Shown here: positions 44,425 to 54,348 of the stretch, piece by piece | Numbering within the stretch: the stretch's first letter is position 1 | Layout: every line of letters begins with the position of its first letter | Assembly (NCBI RefSeq): GCF_041897535.1 | Contig: NZ_CP169217.1 | Span: 1,054,001-1,118,000, forward strand | Source of the DNA: Methylomicrobium lacus_A | GTDB taxonomy: Bacteria > Pseudomonadota > Gammaproteobacteria > Methylococcales > Methylomonadaceae | Length of the DNA: 64,000 bases | Direction of reading: 5' to 3' | Translations under genes and position numbers: made by a program | The notes under the pieces: generated by a model | Told to the model about the DNA's origin: nothing | What the model saw: only the letters and a program-made list of their open reading frames with translations | Databases searched by the model: none

Positions 44425-45049
44425 AATCCAGCACTCCATTCACAATTTTGACATTTTGCCGATAAGTCGGGCTGTATTCGCTGTTCAAACCTTTAGAAAA
44501 AGTCTGGTGCAACATGCTAGGCAATTCCAGATTAATGTCTTCACAGGGTTTGTTTTCGTCCCTTAAAACGCCAACATAATCGGGTACAAATTCTTTCCAA
44601 CCCATGCAAGGGATTGAAAAGCATTGCCCGCGCTTTAATCTGCGATCGAACATATCTTTGTACGCATGCGTTGAATTTGTCGTTCTGTGTACTTGCGTTA
44701 AAGCTTTATCGGAGAGCTGGCCTTGATGTTGTGGGTATAAATCCGCATAAATCCGGTAACAAACATCAATCAACACAGTCGCAAGCAGTTGATACCCAGC
44801 GCCTTTGTTCATCGATTTTGATTTTCGCAAAGGGCCGCCGTAGTTGGTGGTGTAATTTTGAAAAATCAGTGGCTTGCAAATTTCTACCCTGACAGGCACA
44901 ACATTTACGGATTGCAGCCAAAGAATTGACTCAAGAATTCCCTTGGCAGCAGCATAGGTTGGAGCGGGGTAGCTTACAGGGGCATCTCCGGTGTCAGGTC
45001 TAGTCCACATAGCTGACGGCGCGGAAATTTCTAATTCTATTGAGTACAT
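44414..45049 (-). CDS. cas5c: CRISPR endoribonuclease Cas5 (Cas5d, type I-C)
   Basis: About 211 residues beginning MYSIELEISAPSAMWTRPDTGDAPVSYPAPTY, the Cas5d N-terminus, with RRLKRGQCFSIPCMGWKEF near the C-terminus. In I-C systems Cas5 replaces Cas6: it cuts the repeat at the base of the hairpin and holds the 5' handle. The frame is open upstream to 45262, but AGGAG at 9 nt before ATG 45049 and family similarity fix the start there. The extended frame would run across the pseudo-repeat. Confidence 0.95.
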   Translation of the reverse strand: MYSIELEISAPSAMWTRPDTGDAPVSYPAPTYAAAKGILESILWLQSVNVVPVRVEICKPLIFQNYTTNYGGPLRKSKSMNKGAGYQLLATVLIDVCYRIYADLYPQHQGQLSDKALTQVHRTTNSTHAYKDMFDRRLKRGQCFSIPCMGWKEFVPDYVGVLRDENKPCEDINLELPSMLHQTFSKGLNSEYSPTYRQNVKIVNGVLDYAE

Positions 45050-45099
45050 TTTTTTGACTCCTAAAATGACGTTTTTTGTTTTTTTGACAAGCCTATCAC

Positions 45100-45206
45100 A
45101 TAAAAAGCAAAGAACAAATCCTTTCTTAATAAATAAAAGATTTGTTCTTTTTAGCAAAAAACTCCGAAAATGTTTCAATCCGCTCCCCTCATGAAAAGGG
45201 AGGGGA
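45100..45206 (-). ncRNA. Candidate crRNA-like regulatory RNA (CreR/CreA type) upstream of cas5
   Basis: A degenerate CRISPR repeat at 45172-45206 shares its first 16 plus-strand bases (GTTTCAATCCGCTCCC) with the array repeat. The rest differs, yet it still pairs: arms TCCCCTC (45184-45190) and GAGGGGA (45200-45206). Read on the minus strand it ends in the exact I-C handle CGGATTGAAAC. An approximately 20-nt pseudo-spacer starting ATTTTCGGAG follows. Then comes a 12-bp hairpin (45109-45150) with a GCTTTTT tail that could terminate it. TATGAT (45209-45214) lies right before the hairpin, giving a predicted start at about 45202. The RNA would be about 100 nt long, co-directional with cas5, and a good substrate for Cas5. 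Confidence 0.65.
45109..45150. repeat. 12-bp perfect AT-rich dyad between the pseudo-repeat and cas5
   Basis: AAAGAACAAATC (45109-45120) and GATTTGTTCTTT (45139-45150) with an 18-nt AT-rich centre. On the minus strand it is followed by GCTTTTTATG. It could be a terminator or attenuator of the crRNA-like RNA, or an operator for the WYL regulator. Confidence 0.7.
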
Positions 45207-45208
45207 TC

Positions 45209-45214
45209 ATCATA
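45209..45214 (-). promoter_or_regulatory. Candidate -10 box of the crRNA-like RNA
   Basis: Minus-strand TATGAT, five of six consensus bases. A weak TTTTCC lies 17 nt upstream. Initiation about 7 nt downstream would fall at the first base of the pseudo-repeat hairpin, which is the reason for the assignment. Confidence 0.4.
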
Positions 45215-45509
45215 ACAATTATTCATCGCTTGGAAAATCAACACGTCAATCCGTAGCCCCACTCTTCATCACTCATGGGTGTATCAAAATCATCCACGGG
45301 GGGAAATCTGGCCTTTTAAGCTACCAGGGGTTCGGAGCTTTGCTTCGGTTGCAGTGAGGATTGCTAAAAATTTGTCTGATTCAGGCGTATTGGCTTTCTT
45401 TTTATCTGTCGCTTTTTCCGTGTTCAGATTTAAGCTGCGTGAATTATCGCTTGTCATAACTTTACCGGCTGGAAGGTTTGATTGTGTTAAGCTATTACAC
45501 AACAGAAAA

Positions 45510-45543
45510 TAAAGTTTATATGTATATATAATTTACATACAAA
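45510..45543 (-). promoter_or_regulatory. Candidate cas operon promoter
   Basis: On the minus strand TTTGTA (45538-45543) and TATAAA (45515-45520) are 17 nt apart, predicting transcription from about 45508. A long leader of about 460 nt to cas5 would include the crRNA-like RNA. It overlaps the WYL-side TATAAT (45527-45532, plus strand), so the two directions share one AT-rich promoter block. Prediction by eye only. Confidence 0.35.
45519..45539. promoter_or_regulatory. 21-bp palindrome over the divergent WYL/cas promoters
   Basis: Arms TATGTA and TACATA flank an AT-rich centre. It covers the plus-strand TATAAT of the WYL gene and touches the minus-strand TATAAA. A dyad at this place is a natural operator for a dimeric regulator such as the adjacent WYL protein. 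Confidence 0.45.
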
Positions 45544-45563
45544 TTAACACCTTTACTCAGCCG

Positions 45564-46418
45564 ATGCAACAGCATTTAAAGTGGGAACAGCATCAACGAT
45601 TAACCTTGCTCGAAGCGACGGTATTCTGGAGCGGCGAGGTGTCGACGGCGGCGCTGATGGGCAATTTCGGCATCAGCCGGGTGCAGGCGTCTAAGGATTT
45701 GACGACTTACCAGGGCTTATGCCCCAGTAATATCCGCTATGACAAGCACAAGAAGCGCTATGTGATCACGGAAGCGTTCGCGCCGGCTTTCATGACCGGC
45801 ACGGCCGCCGAATTCTTGCAGGTGTTGAAAGCCAATCAAAGCCAGGATAAAGGCTTTATCGTGCCGCTGATCCAGAACCTGCCGGCGGTTGAAGTGCTCG
45901 AACCGGTATTTAGAAAAATCGACCGCGCGATCTTGCGGACGGTCAATCAGGCGATCGTGCAACGCAAGGAGATTAAGGTCCGCTATCAGTCGATGAGCCA
46001 TTCCCTGCCGCAGGGCTATTTTTTAAGTCCGCATACCCTGGTTTTTGACGGTTTGCGCTGGCATATGCGGGCTTTCAGCCAAAGCCACGGGCAATTTCGC
46101 GATTTCGTGCTGTCGCGCATTCTGAGCGCCGAGACTATCGGCGACGCGGCAAAAGGCCGGGACGATGACCGGATCTGGAATACCTTTGTCCAGGCCGTGA
46201 TCGCGCCGCATCCGGGCCTGACCGAGTCACAGCGGGCGGCGATTGAATATGACTATGCGATGCAAAACGGCATGCTGACGGTAAGCGTGCGCGCGGCCTT
46301 GCTGAATTATTATCTCTCGGCGATCAGAATCGGCCCCGACGATCTACAGAGACCCGCGCATGCGCAGCAAATCATTCTGGCGAACCGCGAGGAATTGAAG
46401 GTCTATCTATGGGACTGA
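45564..46418 (+). CDS. WYL-domain transcriptional regulator beside the type I-C locus
   Basis: 284 residues. N-terminal winged helix (LKWEQHQRLTLLEATVFWSG, FGISRVQASKDLTTYQGL), central WYL ligand-binding domain (IKVRYQSMSHSLPQGYFLSPHTLVFDGLRWHMRAFSQ) and a C-terminal WCX-like domain. WYL regulators are frequent partners of type I-C and other defence operons and often repress them until a nucleic-acid or nucleotide ligand binds. Divergent from cas5. GC-rich like the chromosome. No strong Shine-Dalgarno before ATG 45564. Confidence 0.92.
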   Translation: MQQHLKWEQHQRLTLLEATVFWSGEVSTAALMGNFGISRVQASKDLTTYQGLCPSNIRYDKHKKRYVITEAFAPAFMTGTAAEFLQVLKANQSQDKGFIVPLIQNLPAVEVLEPVFRKIDRAILRTVNQAIVQRKEIKVRYQSMSHSLPQGYFLSPHTLVFDGLRWHMRAFSQSHGQFRDFVLSRILSAETIGDAAKGRDDDRIWNTFVQAVIAPHPGLTESQRAAIEYDYAMQNGMLTVSVRAALLNYYLSAIRIGPDDLQRPAHAQQIILANREELKVYLWD

Positions 46419-46460
46419 CCTGTTACCGTATCGGATCAACTCTTCTTCGGACGGGAGGGA

Positions 46461-46503
46461 AGCCCGGTTGCGATTCTCGTCTCCAAGAAACCGCAACCGG
46501 GCT
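46461..46503. terminator. Hairpin between the WYL gene and a secreted protein gene
   Basis: Arms AGCCCGGTTGCG (46463-46474) and CGCAACCGGGCT (46492-46503) are perfectly complementary, lying between two convergent genes. No clear T run follows on either strand, so it may act as a bidirectional stop or a 3'-end stabiliser. Confidence 0.55.
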
Positions 46504-46515
46504 GTCTGTCATAGG

Positions 46516-47190
46516 TTATTCGACACCGTTGATTTCGGGCGCACTTGTCTCACATTTATCAACCGCCGTGACCGAATAAGCCGTGGTGCTCGGATCGGCG
46601 TTTATCGCCCGCAGTTTTTTGATGACGTCGCTGAAAGCATTGGGCTGGGCGAATCGACCTTCTTGCACACAACCCGAAAATCCGCCTTCGACCCCATAAC
46701 CGTAAACGATAAAGCGCGAAATCACGTTGTCCGCCACCGCATTACCGATCGTTTTGAGCACCTTGCGGTAAGCTTTACCATCCACCGCAGGCCCGATACC
46801 GGTGATAGAGATTTCCGCCGCATTGCCTTCAAAGGCAACCTCTTCCTCGCAAGGCGCTTCGCTGGCATCCGGCCAATCGCCGAGCGGCTGAAAACCTAAT
46901 TCGGAGGCATCGCCGAGCTTTTTGGCGGGAATATCGAAGAGATTCAGACGGCCGGTTTCGGCGCCGCAGACCGCCGAATAAAGCATACCGTCAGTACCGC
47001 AACGCGCATGCTTGGCCGGAATTTTCGCTTCGGTCAGTTCTTTTTTCATGGTTTTTGGACTGATGCCGGCGCTTTCGCACTGGATGGATTCATTGGATTT
47101 CGCTACCGTGACCCATTGGGTCTCCGCCTGAGCGACAAACGCCGAAGTTAAGCCGACAATAAGCAACCCATGACGTTTCAACTGATTCAT
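46516..47190 (-). CDS. Secreted protein of unknown function
   Basis: About 224 residues. N-terminal signal peptide MNQLKRHGLLIVGLTSAFVAQA. The mature part holds several cysteines (CESAG, ARCGTDG, AVCGAE, APCEEE, SGCVQEG, DKCETS) suggesting disulfides in the periplasm. ATG 47190 has GGGAGAAATT directly upstream; the open frame extends to 47211 but lacks support. I do not recognise the family. Confidence 0.7.
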   Translation of the reverse strand: MNQLKRHGLLIVGLTSAFVAQAETQWVTVAKSNESIQCESAGISPKTMKKELTEAKIPAKHARCGTDGMLYSAVCGAETGRLNLFDIPAKKLGDASELGFQPLGDWPDASEAPCEEEVAFEGNAAEISITGIGPAVDGKAYRKVLKTIGNAVADNVISRFIVYGYGVEGGFSGCVQEGRFAQPNAFSDVIKKLRAINADPSTTAYSVTAVDKCETSAPEINGVE

Positions 47191-47596
47191 AATTTCTCCC
47201 ACTAGAGTCATACTTTATAAAAGATAGGTCATGATCGGCGCCGAACCGACCAAATCCCGACGGTTGCGGCCTCTTCTCATGCAGAATTGAGCCAGAACGG
47301 ACGGTACATAAGTATGACAAGCCCGCGCCGGTCTGGTCAACTCGGCCCGAATGATAATCGGGTTCATCGAATAATGCAATAACCGATGCCGACAAGGAAA
47401 AACCATCAGGAATAGGATAGCCGGCCCCTCCTCCCTCCGCACCCACAGGGCATAATTAAGGAGAAGGCTAAGATGAGGTGATCAAAATAAAGTATTTTCC
47501 CTTATTTTTGATCCTCCTCACCCCAACCCTCTCCAGCAGGAGAAGGAGCTTTCTTCTTAACTTAACCGGCATTGACGCAGAGCGTGGGAACGATGA
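47191..47596. other. 406-bp intergenic region with AT-rich dyad
   Basis: No convincing gene. It contains an imperfect dyad GATCAAAATAA...TTATTTTTGATC (about 47478-47510). This is followed by CTCACCCCAACCCTCTCC, which resembles short extragenic repeats found in many genomes, and a small hairpin CTCCAGCAGGAG. The dyad may serve as the ppsA terminator (minus strand). Confidence 0.4.
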
Positions 47597-50008
<2,412 letters not shown>

Positions 50009-50279
50009 TCGTGTCTCCTTGCTGGATGATAGTTGCGACGGTTTCCGCGAAATCGTTTCAGGAATATGACATATTCATTATCCGTTATCCAGAAGGCAAC
50101 GATAATATTGGTATTGTTACCGATTGGATTGGATAAAGAAACGGAATAAATTATAGGCCGACTCAAACACGGGTTCGCTATTGTGAAACGTAAAAATTGC
50201 CAAGCCAAGAAACGAAACCACCGAAGCGGAAAAAATTCGGTTACACTGACCGCTCAATAACATTCCGGCTCCGTATGCA

Positions 50280-51356
50280 ATGATGTTGAAATCTCTGCCG
50301 CTGAACGCTTTACATCTCGAACTGGGCGCGAAGATGGCGCCTTTTGCAGGTTATGCGATGCCTGTGCACTACGCCACCGGCATCATCCAGGAACACCTGC
50401 ATTGCCGGAGCCATGCGGGCTTTTTCGATATCTCGCACATGGGGCAATTCAGCGCGACAGGCGATGAGGCCGCAAGCGCGCTGGAAAGGCTGACGCCGAG
50501 CGACATTTCGGGCCTCCTGCCCGGCTTCGAGAAATATACCGTCCTGACGCTGGACAACGGCGGCGTGCTCGACGACATCATCGTCAGCCGTACCGCTTCG
50601 GGCCTGTTCATCATCGTGAACGCGGCCTGCAAGGACAAGGATTTCGACTATCTCAGCCCACATCTGCCAGGCCTCAGGGATTTACAGGAGCGCGCGCTGT
50701 TTGCGTTGCAGGGCCCCCTCGCCGAAGCCGTGATCCGAAAATTTTCAGCGGCTGCCGCGAACCTCAAATTCATGCAAAGCTGCGAGACCGAAATCGACGG
50801 CATCGCCTGCTTGATCAGCCGCAGCGGCTATACCGGCGAGGACGGCTTCGAGATTTCGGTCGATGTCTCGAATGCGGAGCGTTTGGCCCGTCTGCTGCTG
50901 GCGGAGGACGGCGTCGCGCCGGTCGGCCTCGGCGCACGCGATACCTTGCGCCTGGAAGCGGGGCTTTGCCTCTACGGCCACGAGCTGAACGGCACGATCA
51001 CGCCGGTCGAGGCGGGACTCAACTGGATCATCAAGAAAGGCCACGACCGCTTTCCCGGCGCCCAGAAAATCCTGGCGCAGCTTCGAGACGGCGCGGACCT
51101 GATCCGCGCCGGCCTGATCGTCGAAGGCAAGGCGCCGATCCGGGAAGGCGCTACCCTAACGAATGAAAAGGGCCAAATAGTCGGCCATGTCACCAGCGGC
51201 AGTTTCGCGCCGAGCCTCGGCAAACCGGTCGCGCTGGCGCGGCTCGACAAGGCCTATGCGGCGGCCGGCATGCGCCTTTACACCGAAGTCCGGGGGCGAG
51301 AGGTCGCACTGTCCGTCACCCCGCTGCCTTTCATTCCTCACCGCTACCGCCGTTAA
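50280..51356 (+). CDS. gcvT: Aminomethyltransferase (glycine cleavage T protein)
   Basis: 358 residues. T-protein motifs: LHLELGAKMAPFAGYAMPVHY, HAGFFDISHMGQF, GYTGEDGFEI, LGARDTLRLEAGLCLYGHEL. It transfers the aminomethyl carbon of glycine to tetrahydrofolate. Start ATG 50280, with a second ATG directly after it. gcvP follows 3 nt after the stop. The H-protein gene (gcvH), often between T and P, is not in the window. No glycine-riboswitch-like pair of domains was recognised in the 270 bp upstream. Confidence 0.95.
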   Translation: MMLKSLPLNALHLELGAKMAPFAGYAMPVHYATGIIQEHLHCRSHAGFFDISHMGQFSATGDEAASALERLTPSDISGLLPGFEKYTVLTLDNGGVLDDIIVSRTASGLFIIVNAACKDKDFDYLSPHLPGLRDLQERALFALQGPLAEAVIRKFSAAAANLKFMQSCETEIDGIACLISRSGYTGEDGFEISVDVSNAERLARLLLAEDGVAPVGLGARDTLRLEAGLCLYGHELNGTITPVEAGLNWIIKKGHDRFPGAQKILAQLRDGADLIRAGLIVEGKAPIREGATLTNEKGQIVGHVTSGSFAPSLGKPVALARLDKAYAAAGMRLYTEVRGREVALSVTPLPFIPHRYRR

Positions 51357-51359
51357 GCC

Positions 51360-54254
51360 ATGACCTTACCTCGTCCGAACCTGAACCAACTGGAAATGCG
51401 CGGCGATTTCATCCGCCGCCATATCGGCCCGAATCCCGAACAGATCCGGGCGATGCTGGCCGAACTGGGTCTGACCGATCTCGAACAGATCATCGCCAAG
51501 GCGCTGCCCGCCGACATCCTGAACGCGGAGCCGCTGAAACTGACCGAAACGATCAGCGAGAATGCGGTGATCAAGCACCTGCGCAAGATCCGCGAACGCA
51601 ACAAGGTCTTCACCTCGCTGATCGGCATGGGCTATTACGATACGATCATGCCGGCCGTGATCAAGCGCAACGTGCTCGAAAATCCGGGCTGGTACACCGC
51701 CTATACGCCGTATCAGCCCGAAGTCAGCCAGGGCCGGCTCGAAGCGCTGCTGAACTTTCAGCAGATGATCGTCGATTTGACCGGCATGGAAATCGCGAAC
51801 GCATCCTTGCTCGACGAGGCGACCGCCGCGGCCGAGGCGGTCGCGATGGCGCGCCGGCTGTCGCATAATCCGGTGCAGGCCGTTTTTGTCGACCGGGATT
51901 GCCATCCGCAAACGATCGCGGTGGTGCAAACCCGCGCGCGTTCTCTGGGCTATCAGGTGATCGTCGGCGATCCCTATCGGGGCCTCGATCGGCACGATTT
52001 TTTCGCGGTGCTCGTGCAGTATCCGGGCTCGCAAGGCGAGATTCACGACCTCGGCGAAATCGTCGAAATCGCGCATAAAAAATCTGCGCTGGCCGTGGCC
52101 GCTGCCGACCTGTTGAGCCTGGTGTTGCTGAAGCCGCCCGGCGCCTTCGGCGTCGACATCGTGGTCGGCAGCGCGCAGCGTTTCGGCGTGCCGATGGGCT
52201 ACGGCGGACCGCATGCGGCCTTTTTCGCGACCCAGGACGAGTACAAGCGCTCGATGCCGGGGCGACTGATCGGCGTGTCGAAGGACAGCCACGGCCACAC
52301 CGCGCTGCGTATGGCGCTGCAGACGCGCGAACAGCATATCCGCCGCGACAAGGCGACCAGCAATATCTGCACCTCGCAGGTCCTGCTCGCGGTGATCGCA
52401 GGCTTTTATGCGGTGTATCACGGCGCGGATGGCCTCAGAATGATCGCCGGGCGCGTGCACCGCTACGCGCAAATCCTCGCGGCCGGACTCGCGCTGATGG
52501 GTTACGAGGTGGTCAGCCGCCGTTATTTCGACACGCTCGTCGTGCGCGTGCCGAACCGCGCCAAACGGATCGCCGCGCAGGCGATGGAAGCATCGATCAA
52601 TCTGCGCGTGATCGATCCGGACCATATCGGCATCTCGCTCGACGAGACGACGACCCGGAAGACGCTCAGGGCGCTCTGGCAGGTATTCGCGACGCCGGCG
52701 GCCGAGTTTCCGGACATCAATAGGCTGCACGAAAGCGTCGACGAATGCATCCCGGACGCGCTGTTGCGCAGCGATCCTTTCCTTCAGCATCCGGTGTTCG
52801 CGCGCTACCATTCCGAAACCGAAATGATGCGCTATATGCGGAGACTGGCCCGACGCGACATCGCCTTGGACCGCTCGATGATCCCACTGGGTTCGTGCAC
52901 GATGAAGCTGAACGCGGCGACCGAGATGCAGGCGCTGTCGTATCACGAATTCAGCGGCCTGCATCCTTTCGCACCGCTGTACCAGACGCTCGGCTATCAG
53001 CAGATGTTCGCCGAACTCGAAGACATGCTCTGCGACCTGACCGGCTTCGATGCGTTTTCGTTGCAACCGAACGCGGGCTCGCAGGGCGAATACACGGGGC
53101 TGTTGGTGATACGCAAATTCCACCAAGTGAACGGCCAGCACCAGCGCACTATCTGCCTGATTCCGGCGTCCGCGCACGGCACCAATCCTGCCAGCGCGGT
53201 GCTGGCGGGACTGAAGGTCGTCGTGGTCGCCTGCGACGACAACGGCAACGTCAGCCTCGACGACCTGAAGGCCAAACTGGCCGAGTATCACGATACGGTC
53301 GCCGCGCTGATGATCACCTACCCTTCGACGCACGGCGTGTTCGAGGAAGCGTTCCGGACGATCTGCGAACTGGTCCATCAGCATGGCGGCCAGGTCTATC
53401 TGGACGGCGCCAATTTCAACGCACTGGTCGGCCTCAGCCGGCCCGGCAAGATCGGCGCCGATGTCGCGCATTTGAACCTGCACAAGACCTTCAGCATCCC
53501 GCACGGCGGCGGCGGTCCCGGCGTCGGCCCGATCGGCGTCGGCGCGCATCTGGCGCCTTACTTGCCGGATCACCCGGTCGTAAAGAACGTCAATCCGAAC
53601 AAGGGTCCGCACGGCACGATCGGCACGGTCGCGGCCGCCCCCTGGGGCTCGGCCAGCATCTACACGATTTCCTGGGCCTATATCGCGATGATGGGCGCGG
53701 CCGGGCTCAAAAAAGCAACCTTGACCGCGATTTTGAACGCAAACTACATCGCCAAACGGCTCGCACCGCACTACCCGATTCTTTACACCGGCAAGAACGG
53801 CTGGGTTGCGCACGAATGCATCATCGACTGCCGTGCATTCAAACATGCCTGCGGCATCACCGTCGAAGACATCGCCAAACGCCTGATCGATTTCGGCTTC
53901 CATGCGCCGACCGTGTCGTTCCCGGTGCCCGAAACGTTGATGATCGAACCGACCGAAAGCGAGGACAAGGAGGAGATCGACCGCTTCTGCAATGCCTTGA
54001 TCGCGATCCGTCAGGAGATCGCCGAGATCGAAAACGGCAACGCCGATCCGGAAAACAACGTGCTGCGCCATGCGCCCCATACGCACAAGCTGCTGCTGGA
54101 AGAATGGACCCTGCCCTATTCGCGGCAACAGGCGTTCTTTCCGGGCGACGATCAAGAGGACGACAAATACTGGCCGCCGGTCGGCAGGATCGACAACGTG
54201 TACGGCGACCGGCATGTGATTTGCACCTGCCCGCCGCTGGAGGATTATCAATAA
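51360..54254 (+). CDS. gcvP: Glycine dehydrogenase (decarboxylating), P protein
   Basis: 964 residues, the fused single-chain form. N-terminal half (RHIGPNPEQIRAMLAELG, YYDTIMPAVIKRNVLENPGWYTAYTPYQ) and C-terminal half with the PLP lysine in HLNLHKTFSIPHGGGGPG and the glycine-rich loop after it. It decarboxylates glycine and passes the aminomethyl group to lipoylated GcvH. Tightly coupled to gcvT. A 961-codon antisense frame covers almost the same stretch and is rejected. Confidence 0.97.
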   Translation: MTLPRPNLNQLEMRGDFIRRHIGPNPEQIRAMLAELGLTDLEQIIAKALPADILNAEPLKLTETISENAVIKHLRKIRERNKVFTSLIGMGYYDTIMPAVIKRNVLENPGWYTAYTPYQPEVSQGRLEALLNFQQMIVDLTGMEIANASLLDEATAAAEAVAMARRLSHNPVQAVFVDRDCHPQTIAVVQTRARSLGYQVIVGDPYRGLDRHDFFAVLVQYPGSQGEIHDLGEIVEIAHKKSALAVAAADLLSLVLLKPPGAFGVDIVVGSAQRFGVPMGYGGPHAAFFATQDEYKRSMPGRLIGVSKDSHGHTALRMALQTREQHIRRDKATSNICTSQVLLAVIAGFYAVYHGADGLRMIAGRVHRYAQILAAGLALMGYEVVSRRYFDTLVVRVPNRAKRIAAQAMEASINLRVIDPDHIGISLDETTTRKTLRALWQVFATPAAEFPDINRLHESVDECIPDALLRSDPFLQHPVFARYHSETEMMRYMRRLARRDIALDRSMIPLGSCTMKLNAATEMQALSYHEFSGLHPFAPLYQTLGYQQMFAELEDMLCDLTGFDAFSLQPNAGSQGEYTGLLVIRKFHQVNGQHQRTICLIPASAHGTNPASAVLAGLKVVVVACDDNGNVSLDDLKAKLAEYHDTVAALMITYPSTHGVFEEAFRTICELVHQHGGQVYLDGANFNALVGLSRPGKIGADVAHLNLHKTFSIPHGGGGPGVGPIGVGAHLAPYLPDHPVVKNVNPNKGPHGTIGTVAAAPWGSASIYTISWAYIAMMGAAGLKKATLTAILNANYIAKRLAPHYPILYTGKNGWVAHECIIDCRAFKHACGITVEDIAKRLIDFGFHAPTVSFPVPETLMIEPTESEDKEEIDRFCNALIAIRQEIAEIENGNADPENNVLRHAPHTHKLLLEEWTLPYSRQQAFFPGDDQEDDKYWPPVGRIDNVYGDRHVICTCPPLEDYQ

Positions 54255-54348
54255 CCGGTCGTTTTGGCAATGAACGAACGTTAGGCTCGGCAGTCTTCTT
54301 GGGGTGAAAAGTTAAAATTTAGACTCCATTCACCACAGAGGAGGCAAC

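Noticed and set aside
45331..45345. TTCGGAGCTTT, similar to pseudo-spacer bases 4-10 and 12-14
   Set aside because: The seed bases 1-3 do not match and no PAM lies at the right place; a 7-nt match is expected by chance in a region this size.
45290..45502. 70-codon minus-strand frame upstream of cas5
   Set aside because: TTG start without ribosome-binding site, no recognisable domain, within the regulatory region; I regard it as chance.
50009..50279. Glycine riboswitch upstream of gcvT
   Set aside because: I looked for the paired conserved cores and found none; only short unconvincing dyads are present.
51366..54251. 961-codon reverse-strand open frame covering gcvP
   Set aside because: It mirrors a full-length conserved P protein. 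The product is rich in Arg, His, Asp and Gln with no domain, typical of antisense frames in GC-rich genes.
52745..54307. 520-codon second-frame reading inside gcvP
   Set aside because: Arg-rich out-of-frame product; gcvP is intact in its own frame.
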